Below, piece after piece: positions 23,890 to 30,712 of a stretch of 39,256 nt of DNA. Source of the stretch: a virus; IMG/VR virus record IMGVR_UViG_3300037247_000424, positions 1 through 39,256 of that record. One strand, given 5' to 3'. A program made the position numbers and the translations under genes. Position 1 is the first letter of the stretch, and each line of letters starts with the position of its first letter. Below the pieces are notes generated by a model, which ran no database searches, was not told where the DNA came from, and was given only the letters and a program-made list of their open reading frames with translations.

Positions 23890-24066
23890 TTAAACCCTCC
23901 TGTTCCAGGATCTTTTAAAATCATCCGACTGTAAGTATGTGTGCTTACCGTATAATATTCTGATCGCACAATCTTCTTTGTGTAATATTCTGTATTTCCA
24001 GCAAGGGTAGTCATCACCCATCACGCCTTCGCCACAAAAGGGACAAGGTTTTATCGGTGTTTCCAT
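23890..24066 (-). CDS. Lar-like restriction-alleviation-type zinc protein
   Basis: 58 residues: METPIKPCPFCGEGVMGDD at the start and SDDFKRSWNRRV at the end. The KPCPFCG opening, a later Cys pair and the closing WNRR match small Lar-type phage proteins. Lar modulates type I restriction in the Rac prophage, but for most small homologues no function is shown. GAGAGGGA lies before ATG. Confidence 0.65.
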   Translation of the reverse strand: METPIKPCPFCGEGVMGDDYPCWKYRILHKEDCAIRILYGKHTYLQSDDFKRSWNRRV

Positions 24067-24104
24067 AATTCCCTCTCAATCAACAAAAAAAGGTGAAGCC
24101 GTTA

Positions 24105-24392
24105 CTATGCTACTAGAATTAGACGACTTCTATTTGAGCAGTAATCTTCACTTTGGCCATGTCCATACCACCGCAATATCCAGTTACCATTGTAAGTTTT
24201 TGATTTCCACATTTTCCCTTCATACACTGCTGTTGGAAAAGAACAAGAATATTCCATTAATTGTTCTAGTGTTTCTTGCGTCATCAATGCGTGCTTGTTG
24301 TCTATTTCTATATCAGAAACCTTTGGCTGTCTCCAACCACTGCTCAGAGGGTGAATCATTGGCGGTATAGTAATCTGTTCAGCTTCTTTCAT
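24105..24392 (-). CDS. conserved phage hypothetical protein
   Basis: 95 residues. MIHPLSSGWRQP, then DNKHALMTQETLEQLMEYSCSFPTAVYEGKMWK and WILRWYGHGQSEDYCS are a pattern I recognise from uncharacterised phage proteins. It begins at an ATGA overlap with an 11-codon upstream reading frame and is the first substantial gene of the minus-strand operon. Confidence 0.6.
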   Translation of the reverse strand: MKEAEQITIPPMIHPLSSGWRQPKVSDIEIDNKHALMTQETLEQLMEYSCSFPTAVYEGKMWKSKTYNGNWILRWYGHGQSEDYCSNRSRLILVA

Positions 24393-24424
24393 ATTTTGCT
24401 CATTGAACTTGGCACTTCACACAT
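24389..24424 (-). CDS. 11-residue leader peptide candidate
   Basis: MCEVPSSMSKI, with GGAG seven bases before the ATG and its TGA overlapping the next start (ATGA). It follows directly after the terminator-like hairpin in the leader RNA. It may couple translation into the 95-residue gene, or be a leader peptide for attenuation. Translation is not proven. Confidence 0.4.
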   Translation of the reverse strand: MCEVPSSMSKI

Positions 24425-24435
24425 AATTTACTCCA

Positions 24436-24478
24436 TTAAAAAACCCCAATTCCGCAGTTAGAGTGCGAAATCAGGGTT
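24436..24478 (-). terminator. terminator-like hairpin in the operon leader (attenuator)
   Basis: On the minus strand a 15-pair stem with three G-U wobbles (AACCCTGATTTCGCA and TGCGGAATTGGGGTT), a seven-base loop CTCTAAC and six T. It is about 60 bases after the predicted start of the promoter at 24547-24574 and before any gene, so it would stop most transcripts unless overridden. Confidence 0.65.
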
Positions 24479-24480
24479 AG

Positions 24481-24502
24481 TGTGTGTCCAGCTAAAGACA
24501 CA
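24481..24502 (-). promoter_or_regulatory. leader hairpin upstream of attenuator
   Basis: On the minus strand GTGTC-TTTAGCTG-GACAC forms a small hairpin, directly before the terminator-like hairpin. It may pair alternatively with other leader segments or act as a recognition site for an antitermination factor. Role inferred. Confidence 0.35.
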
Positions 24503-24546
24503 AGGTTTAACTCGCTTCTCTAACAAACGGTTGTTTTCAATTACGC

Positions 24547-24574
24547 ATTATATCCATTGCCTTATATTTGTCAA
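24547..24574 (-). promoter_or_regulatory. strong minus-strand promoter
   Basis: TTGACA and TATAAT are both perfect sigma70 elements, with a 16-base spacer (+ strand 24569-24574 and 24547-24552). It faces the tRNA/ncRNA/HNH operon, with transcription predicted to begin near 24540. Confidence 0.75.
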
Positions 24575-24619
24575 GCACAATTCTTTATTTGTTTTGGTAC
24601 GTTAATTGCACAACATTTT

Positions 24620-24665
24620 CTTTTCACATCTGAAAGATTTTCCTTGCAATACTTTTCACATCTGA
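24620..24665. promoter_or_regulatory. pair of 14-base direct repeats between divergent promoters
   Basis: CTTTTCACATCTGA occurs at 24620-24633 and 24652-24665. The 32-base offset is about three helical turns, so two bound protein copies would face the same side. The second copy touches the -10 of the plus promoter. Confidence 0.5.
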
Positions 24666-24671
24666 TACAAT
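24644..24671 (+). promoter_or_regulatory. plus-strand early promoter
   Basis: TTGCAA, a 16-base spacer and TACAAT (5 of 6). The leader then contains a GTCCC-TGAG-GGGAC hairpin (24697-24710). It would drive the early genes from 24812. Confidence 0.5.
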
Positions 24672-24811
24672 GCCCACGTAATCAAGTTCGAGTTGTGTCC
24701 CTGAGGGGACAAGCTGAATTGATTATAAGCAAGTCATAGATTCAAGTCTTATATATTAATAGCGTAGTGTTTATTTTGTGGGGATGGTGTGTTTATTATA
24801 AGGAGCCGGAA

Positions 24812-25231
24812 ATGGGGAATTGGATGACAGTTAATATCAAAGGAACTTGTAGCTCGGAGGATGTGGAAATATTACGAGAAGCGCTTGATACTGGAAAGGA
24901 TTATGAAAATTTTCATTGTTTGGTTTGTGGGGGAGCTTGTGGTTTGCCAAATTGGGCAAAAGAAGATATTGATGTTACTGGCAATCTAGCCGAAAGGGAT
25001 TATGATTACGAAGATATTGCTAAACAACTAGAAGAATTAGGAAAAATTACGCCATCTCTTGTTGTGGATATTCATTGTGGTGGTGACTATGAATCAAAAG
25101 AATGTGTTAAGACCGTGAGGCTTCACAAAAATGGTAAAACTGAAATTGTTGCTCCATTACAGGAAAAGATACCAGAAATAAATCCTGTTCAAATGGCAGA
25201 TAATATAAGGAAACAATTGAATCAGCTATGA
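24812..25231 (+). CDS. conserved phage hypothetical protein
   Basis: 139 residues from ATG at 24812, chosen for the AAGGAGCCGGAA leader. MGNWMTVNIKGTCSSEDVEIL, FHCLVCGGACGLPNWAKEDI, GNLAERDYDYEDIA and SLVVDIHCGGDYESKECV make a pattern I recognise from uncharacterised phage proteins. Several Cys/His residues may bind metal. First gene after the early promoter. Confidence 0.65.
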   Translation: MGNWMTVNIKGTCSSEDVEILREALDTGKDYENFHCLVCGGACGLPNWAKEDIDVTGNLAERDYDYEDIAKQLEELGKITPSLVVDIHCGGDYESKECVKTVRLHKNGKTEIVAPLQEKIPEINPVQMADNIRKQLNQL

Positions 25232-25365
25232 AACCAAAAACACCTAAGAAATGTAAATGTAAGAAGTGTGGTATGATGTGGTGGTCTAAGTCACGCACAG
25301 ATTGGCCTGTGTCTTGCCTGTATTGCAAGTGCAGGACATGGCGAACATGGAAAAAGAAGACATAA
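25228..25365 (+). CDS. small zinc-ribbon protein
   Basis: 45 residues, very basic: CKCKKCG near 9-15 and SCLYCKC near 29-35 give a zinc ribbon; the end is RTWRTWKKKT. ATG overlaps the preceding TGA (ATGA). Possibly nucleic-acid-binding. Confidence 0.55.
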   Translation: MKPKTPKKCKCKKCGMMWWSKSRTDWPVSCLYCKCRTWRTWKKKT

Positions 25366-25399
25366 CATTTAATAAACACTTTATTGGAAGGGGTGAAAG

Positions 25400-25621
25400 A
25401 TGTTGACAGATGAAGAATTGAAACATTGCGACAAGATGTTACAAGATGACTGGCAAAAAGAATTTAATTATGCTGGTAGTTTTCAGGCCAGTTTAATGAT
25501 GACGTTTCAGACCAGTTTAATGATGACGATTGAAAGGGCTGACCATATTAATCTAAAAAAACTAGAGACAGTTTATCCTAATTTAGTAAAAGCTTATAGA
25601 AAGGGCAACTTAAATGCGTGA
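25400..25621 (+). CDS. small helical protein with an internal 8-residue duplication
   Basis: 73 residues. FQASLMMT and FQTSLMMT are encoded by a 24-base tandem repeat (25481-25504 and 25505-25528) with one difference. GGAAGGGGTGAAAG precedes ATG, in a leader nearly identical to that of the radC-like gene. Function unknown. Confidence 0.55.
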   Translation: MLTDEELKHCDKMLQDDWQKEFNYAGSFQASLMMTFQTSLMMTIERADHINLKKLETVYPNLVKAYRKGNLNA

Positions 25622-25766
25622 ATTCATTGCGTTTATCGTAATAATGCTAATGTGTGCCGGGTTTTTTAGCTTATACCATATGTGGTGCCTGGATAGCGTT
25701 AGGCCGGTTGTTATTGAATTATGCCATTCCCAATGGAACGAGTGGGAAATGATAACGATAAATTAA
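25614..25766 (+). CDS. single-pass membrane microprotein
   Basis: 50 residues, starting MREFIAFIVIMLMCAGFFSL: one hydrophobic helix at about 4-24 and a short hydrophilic tail. It overlaps the preceding gene by eight bases. Confidence 0.5.
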   Translation: MREFIAFIVIMLMCAGFFSLYHMWCLDSVRPVVIELCHSQWNEWEMITIN

Positions 25767-25781
25767 AGGAGTCAGAACAAA

Positions 25782-25988
25782 ATGAGTTTAGACAAAGATG
25801 TAAAATTTCCTGAATTAAAGTTTGTGATTCGAGGGGACGACATTAATACTATTCGTAGTGTATTATCCTTGGCTGTAGGACATTTTATGTTAAAAGAAGA
25901 CGGCCAGAAGATAGGCATACAAGCAGGGAATAATTTTAATTTTGTATGGAAATTAACAGATGAAACTGATAGAAAAAACAATGAATAA
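25782..25988 (+). CDS. small hypothetical protein
   Basis: 68 residues (MSLDKDVKFPELKFVIRGDD start), alpha/beta in character. AAGGAG lies ten bases before ATG. No family recognised. Confidence 0.55.
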   Translation: MSLDKDVKFPELKFVIRGDDINTIRSVLSLAVGHFMLKEDGQKIGIQAGNNFNFVWKLTDETDRKNNE

Positions 25989-26166
25989 ACCGAAAGGGCA
26001 TTTGATTAAATGCAATCTAAAAGTTGTAGATACAGAATTCAGAGACCATTTAGTATCGATTATGGGTAAGGTTGCATCTAGGTATCCACGTCCAATGATA
26101 TTTGAAGAGGATTTTATGGAGGTAGCTATTTTAATCGAAGAATATAGATCGGATAAATACGCTTAA
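25981..26166 (+). CDS. small hypothetical protein
   Basis: 61 residues from the ATG overlapping the preceding stop (ATGAATAA); an earlier in-frame ATG at 25960 is possible. MNKPKGHLIKCNLKVVDTEF start. The same eight-base overlap style is seen on the minus strand at 23611-23618. Function unknown. Confidence 0.5.
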   Translation: MNKPKGHLIKCNLKVVDTEFRDHLVSIMGKVASRYPRPMIFEEDFMEVAILIEEYRSDKYA

Positions 26167-26170
26167 CAAA

Positions 26171-26530
26171 ATGAATAAACCTTTACTAATCTTAATCATG
26201 TTACTTTATGGCTGTACTGTCCTAGATCCACAAGTTAAGCAAGCGCAAGCAATAGCCAGACAGGTACAACGTGACTACAGTAACAAGCCTGATTATAATT
26301 GCATAGAGCATACAGCCGAGATTATCCGTAGATGTGCTGTCCAGGGCATCGCCTTAGTGCCTGCAACCTTCACCAGAGACTATCATAAATCTCCAGTATG
26401 GTTTGACAAGCAAACACATGAGGCGTGGGTTATAGACAGTACAGGAGTGATGAGTCGATGGCCTGTGAGGTTAGATCACATATACGAGGAAACTGGCTTT
26501 AAATTGCGGAAGATGAAGGTAAAAAGATGA
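26171..26530 (+). CDS. lipoprotein with a transglutaminase-like Cys-His-Asp pattern
   Basis: 119 residues. A short signal ends in the lipobox LLYGC (Cys15), so it should be lipid-anchored. DYNCIEHTAEI (Cys44) and QTHEAWVIDSTG (His83, Asp89) have the order and spacing of the catalytic triad of transglutaminase/papain-like domains, although the domain is very small. Might act in the periplasm or in exclusion. ATG follows four bases after the previous stop. Confidence 0.5.
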   Translation: MNKPLLILIMLLYGCTVLDPQVKQAQAIARQVQRDYSNKPDYNCIEHTAEIIRRCAVQGIALVPATFTRDYHKSPVWFDKQTHEAWVIDSTGVMSRWPVRLDHIYEETGFKLRKMKVKR

Positions 26531-26697
26531 ATAAACACGCTATATTTAAGAAATATTGTAGGCAACTAACACATAATAAAAAGTATTGTTGGCATATTTT
26601 TCATAACTCAAATTTCAGGGAGTTGCAAGATACTCGGTGTAAATGCGATGAAAAGAATTGCCCATTTTGGAAAGAATTAAAGAAAAGTAGTGAATAA
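26527..26697 (+). CDS. small Cys/His-rich protein
   Basis: 56 residues with CRQLTHNKKYCWHIFH and CKCDEKNCPFW clusters, consistent with one or two zinc sites. ATGA overlap with the lipoprotein gene. Function unknown. Confidence 0.5.
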   Translation: MNKHAIFKKYCRQLTHNKKYCWHIFHNSNFRELQDTRCKCDEKNCPFWKELKKSSE

Positions 26698-26722
26698 ATT
26701 ATAACAATTCAATAAACGGAAA

Positions 26723-26920
26723 ATGACAAATAGAAATAAGAATCACAAGAGTGTTCATTGTTTGGTTAGATATATTCTTCCTACTGATATAACAGGTTGG
26801 CTTTTTATAATTATGGTTGCTAGTTGGTGTATTGATTATGGTATCTATATAAATATAATAATTACTATTATTTGGATGGTACAAGTTATCAGAAATATCT
26901 ATATAGATACATTTACTTGA
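26723..26920 (+). CDS. small membrane protein
   Basis: 65 residues with two hydrophobic segments: about 22-37 (ITGWLFIIMVASWCI) and 41-58 (IYINIIITIIWMVQVI). Basic N-terminus (MTNRNKNHKS). Weak ribosome site (ACGGAAA). An inner-membrane early protein, perhaps for exclusion; inferred. Confidence 0.5.
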   Translation: MTNRNKNHKSVHCLVRYILPTDITGWLFIIMVASWCIDYGIYINIIITIIWMVQVIRNIYIDTFT

Positions 26921-26923
26921 AAA

Positions 26924-27112
26924 ATGACAATTTTAATAGCAACTTTAAACAAATTCGGTGATCTTGTTTGTCCGAACGACTGTAATACTAATATCATCAG
27001 GCCGATTAATGCACATTATGTTGCAGGGTATGGCAGATGCGAACGTTGTGACAGAGAGTTTGAATTAACACAAGCGGAAATTGATAAGTTTAACGAAGGG
27101 TTAAAGAAATGA
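26924..27112 (+). CDS. small zinc-ribbon protein
   Basis: 62 residues. VCPNDCNTN and RCERCDREFELT each contribute a Cys pair, and the rest is a helical tail. It starts four bases after the membrane gene and overlaps the YopX gene (ATGA). Confidence 0.55.
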   Translation: MTILIATLNKFGDLVCPNDCNTNIIRPINAHYVAGYGRCERCDREFELTQAEIDKFNEGLKK

Positions 27113-27498
27113 GAGAGATTAAGGTAAGGGCGTGGGATAAATGTAGCAAAAGAATGTTATATACCGATTTACACGATCCGTGGTGGTATTCAACTGCCCG
27201 TATGGATAATGACCATGCTGTCATCACTAAACGACCAGAAAATGTTATGAATTATATTCTCATGGAATACACTCCCCTTAAGGACAAGAATGGTGTTGAA
27301 ATATGTGAAGAGGATTATTTTAAGGCTTTTTCTCATGTTTATAAAATAGTATTTGTCGAAAAACTGGCTTGCTTTCAAATGTTTAATCAAAACAAAGAAA
27401 TGCTAAACGACTCAGGCTTTATAATGAATATGAATGGTGAAGTAATCGGCAACAAATATGAAAATCCTGAATTGAAAACTTTAAAAGGGGGTAAATAG
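27109..27498 (+). CDS. YopX-family protein
   Basis: 129 residues. MREIKVRAWDKCSKRML, MNYILMEYTPLKDKNGVEICEEDYFK and GEVIGNKYENPEL are typical of the YopX family, common in phages of many hosts and without a firm function. The middle section is longer on the N-terminal side than average. Confidence 0.85.
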   Translation: MREIKVRAWDKCSKRMLYTDLHDPWWYSTARMDNDHAVITKRPENVMNYILMEYTPLKDKNGVEICEEDYFKAFSHVYKIVFVEKLACFQMFNQNKEMLNDSGFIMNMNGEVIGNKYENPELKTLKGGK

Positions 27499-27499
27499 A

Positions 27500-27646
27500 T
27501 TGAGTCAGCCAAGTAAAATTAAGCGTCTGATCGTTCAAAATGACAATGCAATTGCAGAGTTAAAGAATGATAATATTAGAAATACCGTTGAGACGAATGC
27601 CAAGATAGCAGAAAGAATACTGATAGCAAGGACGAAAAATGACTGA
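27500..27646 (+). CDS. small helical protein, TTG start
   Basis: 48 residues (starting SQPSKIKRLIVQNDNAIAEL after TTG), one long amphipathic helix. GGGGG precedes the TTG by eight bases, and its TGA overlaps the ATPase start. Possibly a translational coupler or an accessory subunit; inferred. Confidence 0.45.
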   Translation: MSQPSKIKRLIVQNDNAIAELKNDNIRNTVETNAKIAERILIARTKND

Positions 27647-28658
27647 CTTTAAAATAATACCTGCTGAACGTCACGGAATCAAGCCATTGATCGGACTATA
27701 TGGTAAAAGCGGAGGAGGCAAAACCCATTCTGCCCTGTTGCTTGCAAGGGGAATAGTGGGCATGAAGGGCAAGATTGTGTTGATTGACACAGAGAACAAG
27801 AGGGGACATATTTTCTCCGATATCGTACCGAATAGTTATCATGTTATTGATTTCGATATACCTTTTTCACCAGAGCGTTATATAGAGACATTTAAAGAAG
27901 CCTCAAATGCTGATATTATAGTTGTGGATTCGATGACTCACGAATGGTCGGGTTCTGGTGGAGTGTTGGATATGCAGGAAGCAGAGTTTGCCAAAATGGG
28001 AAGCCGAGAATCTTGCCGGATGATGAGTTGGATTAAACCAAAAATGGCACACAAGAAAATGGTTAGCGAAATACTTAGACTGCCCATGCCGGTTATTTGT
28101 TGCTTGAGAGGCGAAGAAAAAACCCATTCGGTTAAAGATCAAAAAACGGGCAAGAATACCGTTGTAACTGATGATTTCAGCACACCATTATTTGATAGCA
28201 GATTTATCTTTGAAATGTTAATCAATGGAGAAGTCTTTGCAAATGATAAAGGGGAAGGTGGGTTTTTAAGGATAGGCAAGGTCACGCATCCGAAGCTGAG
28301 GCCATGCTTACCATCACAAGACACGCAGATAAGCGTAGAACACGGCAAAATGATTGCTGAATGGTGTGCATCACCAGGAACCAAGCCTGTCGAGACGGTG
28401 CCTGAATTTCATCCCTCGCAATTTGACGATGAATTGAAAACGGTGACTACCGGCGTGGCAAAGGTATTAAAACATAAGAGGGGGAATGATTTCATCTTCC
28501 GCATATTAGGAAATGGGGATACAATTTATACAGTTGATAGCGAGGAGCTTGCGACACTGGCCAAGACAGCGCAAGGGGCAGGGATTGAGATAAAGATTCA
28601 GCATCGAGATGATAAATTTAATTCAGTTGTAAGCCTTGATTTGGTGGAACCGGAATGA
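27639..28658 (+). CDS. RecA-like ATPase (Sak4/AAA_24 type)
   Basis: 339 residues. Walker A GKSGGGKT at 22-29, followed by a helix; VLIDTENKRGH near 47-57; Walker B ADIIVVDSMT at 91-100; and CCLRGEEKTHS as a possible sensor/arginine region. The C-terminal 80 residues, after an acidic linker, form a small beta domain. This matches phage Sak4-like single-strand-annealing ATPases. The next large gene is a PD-(D/E)XK exonuclease, the usual partner in phage recombination. Confidence 0.8.
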   Translation: MTDFKIIPAERHGIKPLIGLYGKSGGGKTHSALLLARGIVGMKGKIVLIDTENKRGHIFSDIVPNSYHVIDFDIPFSPERYIETFKEASNADIIVVDSMTHEWSGSGGVLDMQEAEFAKMGSRESCRMMSWIKPKMAHKKMVSEILRLPMPVICCLRGEEKTHSVKDQKTGKNTVVTDDFSTPLFDSRFIFEMLINGEVFANDKGEGGFLRIGKVTHPKLRPCLPSQDTQISVEHGKMIAEWCASPGTKPVETVPEFHPSQFDDELKTVTTGVAKVLKHKRGNDFIFRILGNGDTIYTVDSEELATLAKTAQGAGIEIKIQHRDDKFNSVVSLDLVEPE

Positions 28659-28858
28659 AGTGGATAAGCGTTAAAGATGAACTGCCGGCTATTAAAGAGA
28701 AAGTATTGGTTTATAGTACAGGATATTTTAAGAAAGATCAAAATACTGAAAAGCAAATCAGAATGGCATGTTTAAGGGATGATGGCAATTTTCAAGCTAA
28801 CCCTGGTATGTATTGGTTAAAAGTTAGCCATTGGATGCCATTGCCGGAGAAACCATGA
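28655..28858 (+). CDS. DUF551-family protein
   Basis: 67 residues. WISVKDELPAIKEKVLVYSTG at the start and VSHWMPLPEKP at the end are DUF551 signatures. Widespread in phages, function unknown. ATGA overlaps on both sides place it in the recombination operon. Confidence 0.85.
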   Translation: MKWISVKDELPAIKEKVLVYSTGYFKKDQNTEKQIRMACLRDDGNFQANPGMYWLKVSHWMPLPEKP

Positions 28859-29760
28859 CAATCCAAAACGCTAAGATAATCAGTACGCAGACCGATCCTG
28901 CAGTTTATCATATATATGGTAACGGTGAATATAGGGTAGGCGATAAAGAATATACTATGTCCCGAAGCGATCTCATGGAATTCAGCCATTGTCCGCACCG
29001 ATGGGTAAGTGGATTTGAGAAGAAGCGGACTGATGCGTTGAGTTATGGGAATCTCCTGGATGCGTATGTTCTGGATAAGGAGCGATTTAATAGTCAATTT
29101 GTTATTTGCCCTGAAATATATGTAAACGATAAGGGTGAAGATAAACCTTGGAACTGGAACACAAAGAGATGTCAGGAGTGGAGAGCGAATCGAGAAAAAT
29201 ACAATAAAACAATTATCAAGGCATCTGAAGCAGAAGAATGCCAACAAGCAAGTATTGCTCTATATAATGATCCAATTATAACATCATTCATTGAATCATC
29301 TGATAAACAGGTTATGATCGTGGCAGAATGGAAAGATGAATCGGGAATCATAGTACCGCTTAAATGCTTGATTGATTTGGTGCCAAAGAAAGGGCAATAT
29401 CTGGGGGATCTCAAAACGTGCAGAACCGCTTCAAATAGCCAATGGCCTAGAGAAGTATTCAATTACGGCTATCACGTACAGGCGGCTTTCTATGGCAATA
29501 TGTATTACATTGCAACTGGTGAAGCAAGAGACGGTTTCGTGCATATCCTACAGGAGAATTACCCACCTTATGAAACAGGGCGCAAGCTAATCAGCGAGGA
29601 ATTCATTGAAATAGGCAAGTCGAGATACGAGAACGCACTAAAACGATACTGCCATTGCCTGAATACTGGCAAATGGGGCGGATATGAAGATGATACAAAC
29701 AGGCAGATTGATGGATTTACAATTACAGAACCCTTACCTTATATGATGGAGCCGGAATGA
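28855..29760 (+). CDS. PD-(D/E)XK exonuclease, RecE/exonuclease VIII type
   Basis: 301 residues from the ATG at 28855 (CCGGAG upstream; coupled to DUF551). SRSDLMEFSHCPHRW opens the nuclease domain. Y-GNLLDAYVLD at 64-74 supplies the early helix; D174 in CLIDLV and the D185-x-K187 of YLGDLKTCR form the catalytic core, followed by a helix with YGYHVQAAFYGNMY, the usual Gln/Tyr motif IV. Likely degrades DNA to give single strands for the neighbouring annealing ATPase. Confidence 0.85.
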   Translation: MTIQNAKIISTQTDPAVYHIYGNGEYRVGDKEYTMSRSDLMEFSHCPHRWVSGFEKKRTDALSYGNLLDAYVLDKERFNSQFVICPEIYVNDKGEDKPWNWNTKRCQEWRANREKYNKTIIKASEAEECQQASIALYNDPIITSFIESSDKQVMIVAEWKDESGIIVPLKCLIDLVPKKGQYLGDLKTCRTASNSQWPREVFNYGYHVQAAFYGNMYYIATGEARDGFVHILQENYPPYETGRKLISEEFIEIGKSRYENALKRYCHCLNTGKWGGYEDDTNRQIDGFTITEPLPYMMEPE

Positions 29761-30263
29761 AGCCGATAATAAAATATTTTTTATTAACAATGAAACATAA
29801 GTGGTTTGTCTTTCTGGAAGGGCTGAGAGTTGGTGTACCAATATGGAGATTGATAATCCATGATTGGACTAAGTTTATGCCCTCTGAATTACCTCATTAT
29901 GGCAAGCAGTTTTTTGGAAAGGCCGATGATGCCGAAGGGTTTATTGGTTGTTGGGTTAAACACCAGAATAGACATCCACACCATTGGGAATATTGGATAC
30001 CAAGAACTGGACATAACAGGTGTACTCCACCTTATAAAGATAACGAGCCAATCCCCATGCCACACTGGGCTGTTAAGGAAATGTTGGCAGATTGGTTAGG
30101 TGCAAGTTGGGCGTATGGTGGTACAAGAATTATTGATGTAGATATATGGTTCTGGTTTGATAATAATTATGAGAAAAACATTAAAGATAGATTACATATA
30201 ATAACACAACTTTTATTATATCAATGTTTATGTTCTTTAAAAGCAAAAGAAAGATATAAATGA
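29757..30263 (+). CDS. DUF5662-family protein
   Basis: 168 residues. LIIHDWTKFMPSELPHYGKQFFG and WVKHQNRHPHHWEYWI show the conserved HD..K/F and H..N.HHW elements of DUF5662, an all-helical, probably metal-binding fold related to HD domains. Function unknown. ATGA overlap with the exonuclease. Confidence 0.8.
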   Translation: MKPIIKYFLLTMKHKWFVFLEGLRVGVPIWRLIIHDWTKFMPSELPHYGKQFFGKADDAEGFIGCWVKHQNRHPHHWEYWIPRTGHNRCTPPYKDNEPIPMPHWAVKEMLADWLGASWAYGGTRIIDVDIWFWFDNNYEKNIKDRLHIITQLLLYQCLCSLKAKERYK

Positions 30264-30391
30264 CAATGCCAATAAATATAGCACTAACATTAATAATCTT
30301 ATTCATATACGTAACAATGGCGACATTCGCATATGGCCTGATGCATTGGGTCAGGCTGGAATTTAAGAAGCGGGGCAGTGGCGGAATGTAG
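30260..30391 (+). CDS. membrane microprotein ending inside a tRNA gene
   Basis: 43 residues, starting MTMPINIALTLIILFIYVTM: one membrane helix at about 5-27. The last six codons and the TAG stop lie inside the tRNA gene beginning at 30372, so translation and tRNA processing would conflict on one transcript. ATGA overlap with the previous gene. Confidence 0.5.
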   Translation: MTMPINIALTLIILFIYVTMATFAYGLMHWVRLEFKKRGSGGM

Positions 30392-30468
30392 ACGCTAACA
30401 AAATGAGAGCCAGCACTTTTAGGGTGTTATGCGATATGGCTCATGCAGGTTCGAATCCTGCCTGCCCC
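30372..30468 (+). tRNA. class-II-like tRNA gene (Leu-like), insert near the anticodon arm
   Basis: GGGGCAG/CTGCCCC acceptor, TG at 8-9, a Leu-type D arm GCG-GAATGTAGA-CGC, and a canonical T arm GCAGG-TTCGAAT-CCTGC. A perfect arm AGCAC-TTTTAGG-GTGTT would place UUA (reading UAA) in the anticodon. Alternatively TAACA/TGTTA pair around TTTAGGG, giving UAG for Leu codon CUA if about 17 bases are removed. The extra GAGCC can pair with GGCTC in the variable region. CCA is not encoded. Anticodon unresolved. Confidence 0.55.
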
Positions 30469-30495
30469 CTTATTTTAACTTAATTGATTGAAGGT
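30466..30495 (+). repeat. 30-base direct repeat, copy 1 (gene leader)
   Basis: From CCCCTTATTTTAACTTAATT through the AGGT ribosome site; repeated with one difference at 30713-30742. Each copy ends in the Shine-Dalgarno of the next gene. It begins in the 3' end of the tRNA. Confidence 0.7.
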
Positions 30496-30500
30496 AAATT

Positions 30501-30704
30501 ATGGAAGAAGCTAAATACCCTTGTTGGTTTCCACAGGATCCTTATCCAATAAAAATGTGCAGTATTAAAAACGATAAAGATTTAAGAATTGCCGTACCTG
30601 AAGATGATAAAATTTCGGCAGTTGCATGGTATTTAATGGGCAGAGCATATAGAATGGCATTAAGGGATGTATACAAGGCACTTAAAGAGAATTTAGAACC
30701 ATAA
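30501..30704 (+). CDS. small hypothetical protein
   Basis: 67 residues (MEEAKYPCWFPQDPYPIKMC start). Sits between the two copies of the 30-base repeat, so it may have arrived with one of them. GATTGAAGGT is its ribosome site. No family recognised. Confidence 0.55.
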   Translation: MEEAKYPCWFPQDPYPIKMCSIKNDKDLRIAVPEDDKISAVAWYLMGRAYRMALRDVYKALKENLEP

Positions 30705-30712
30705 CCAGTAAT

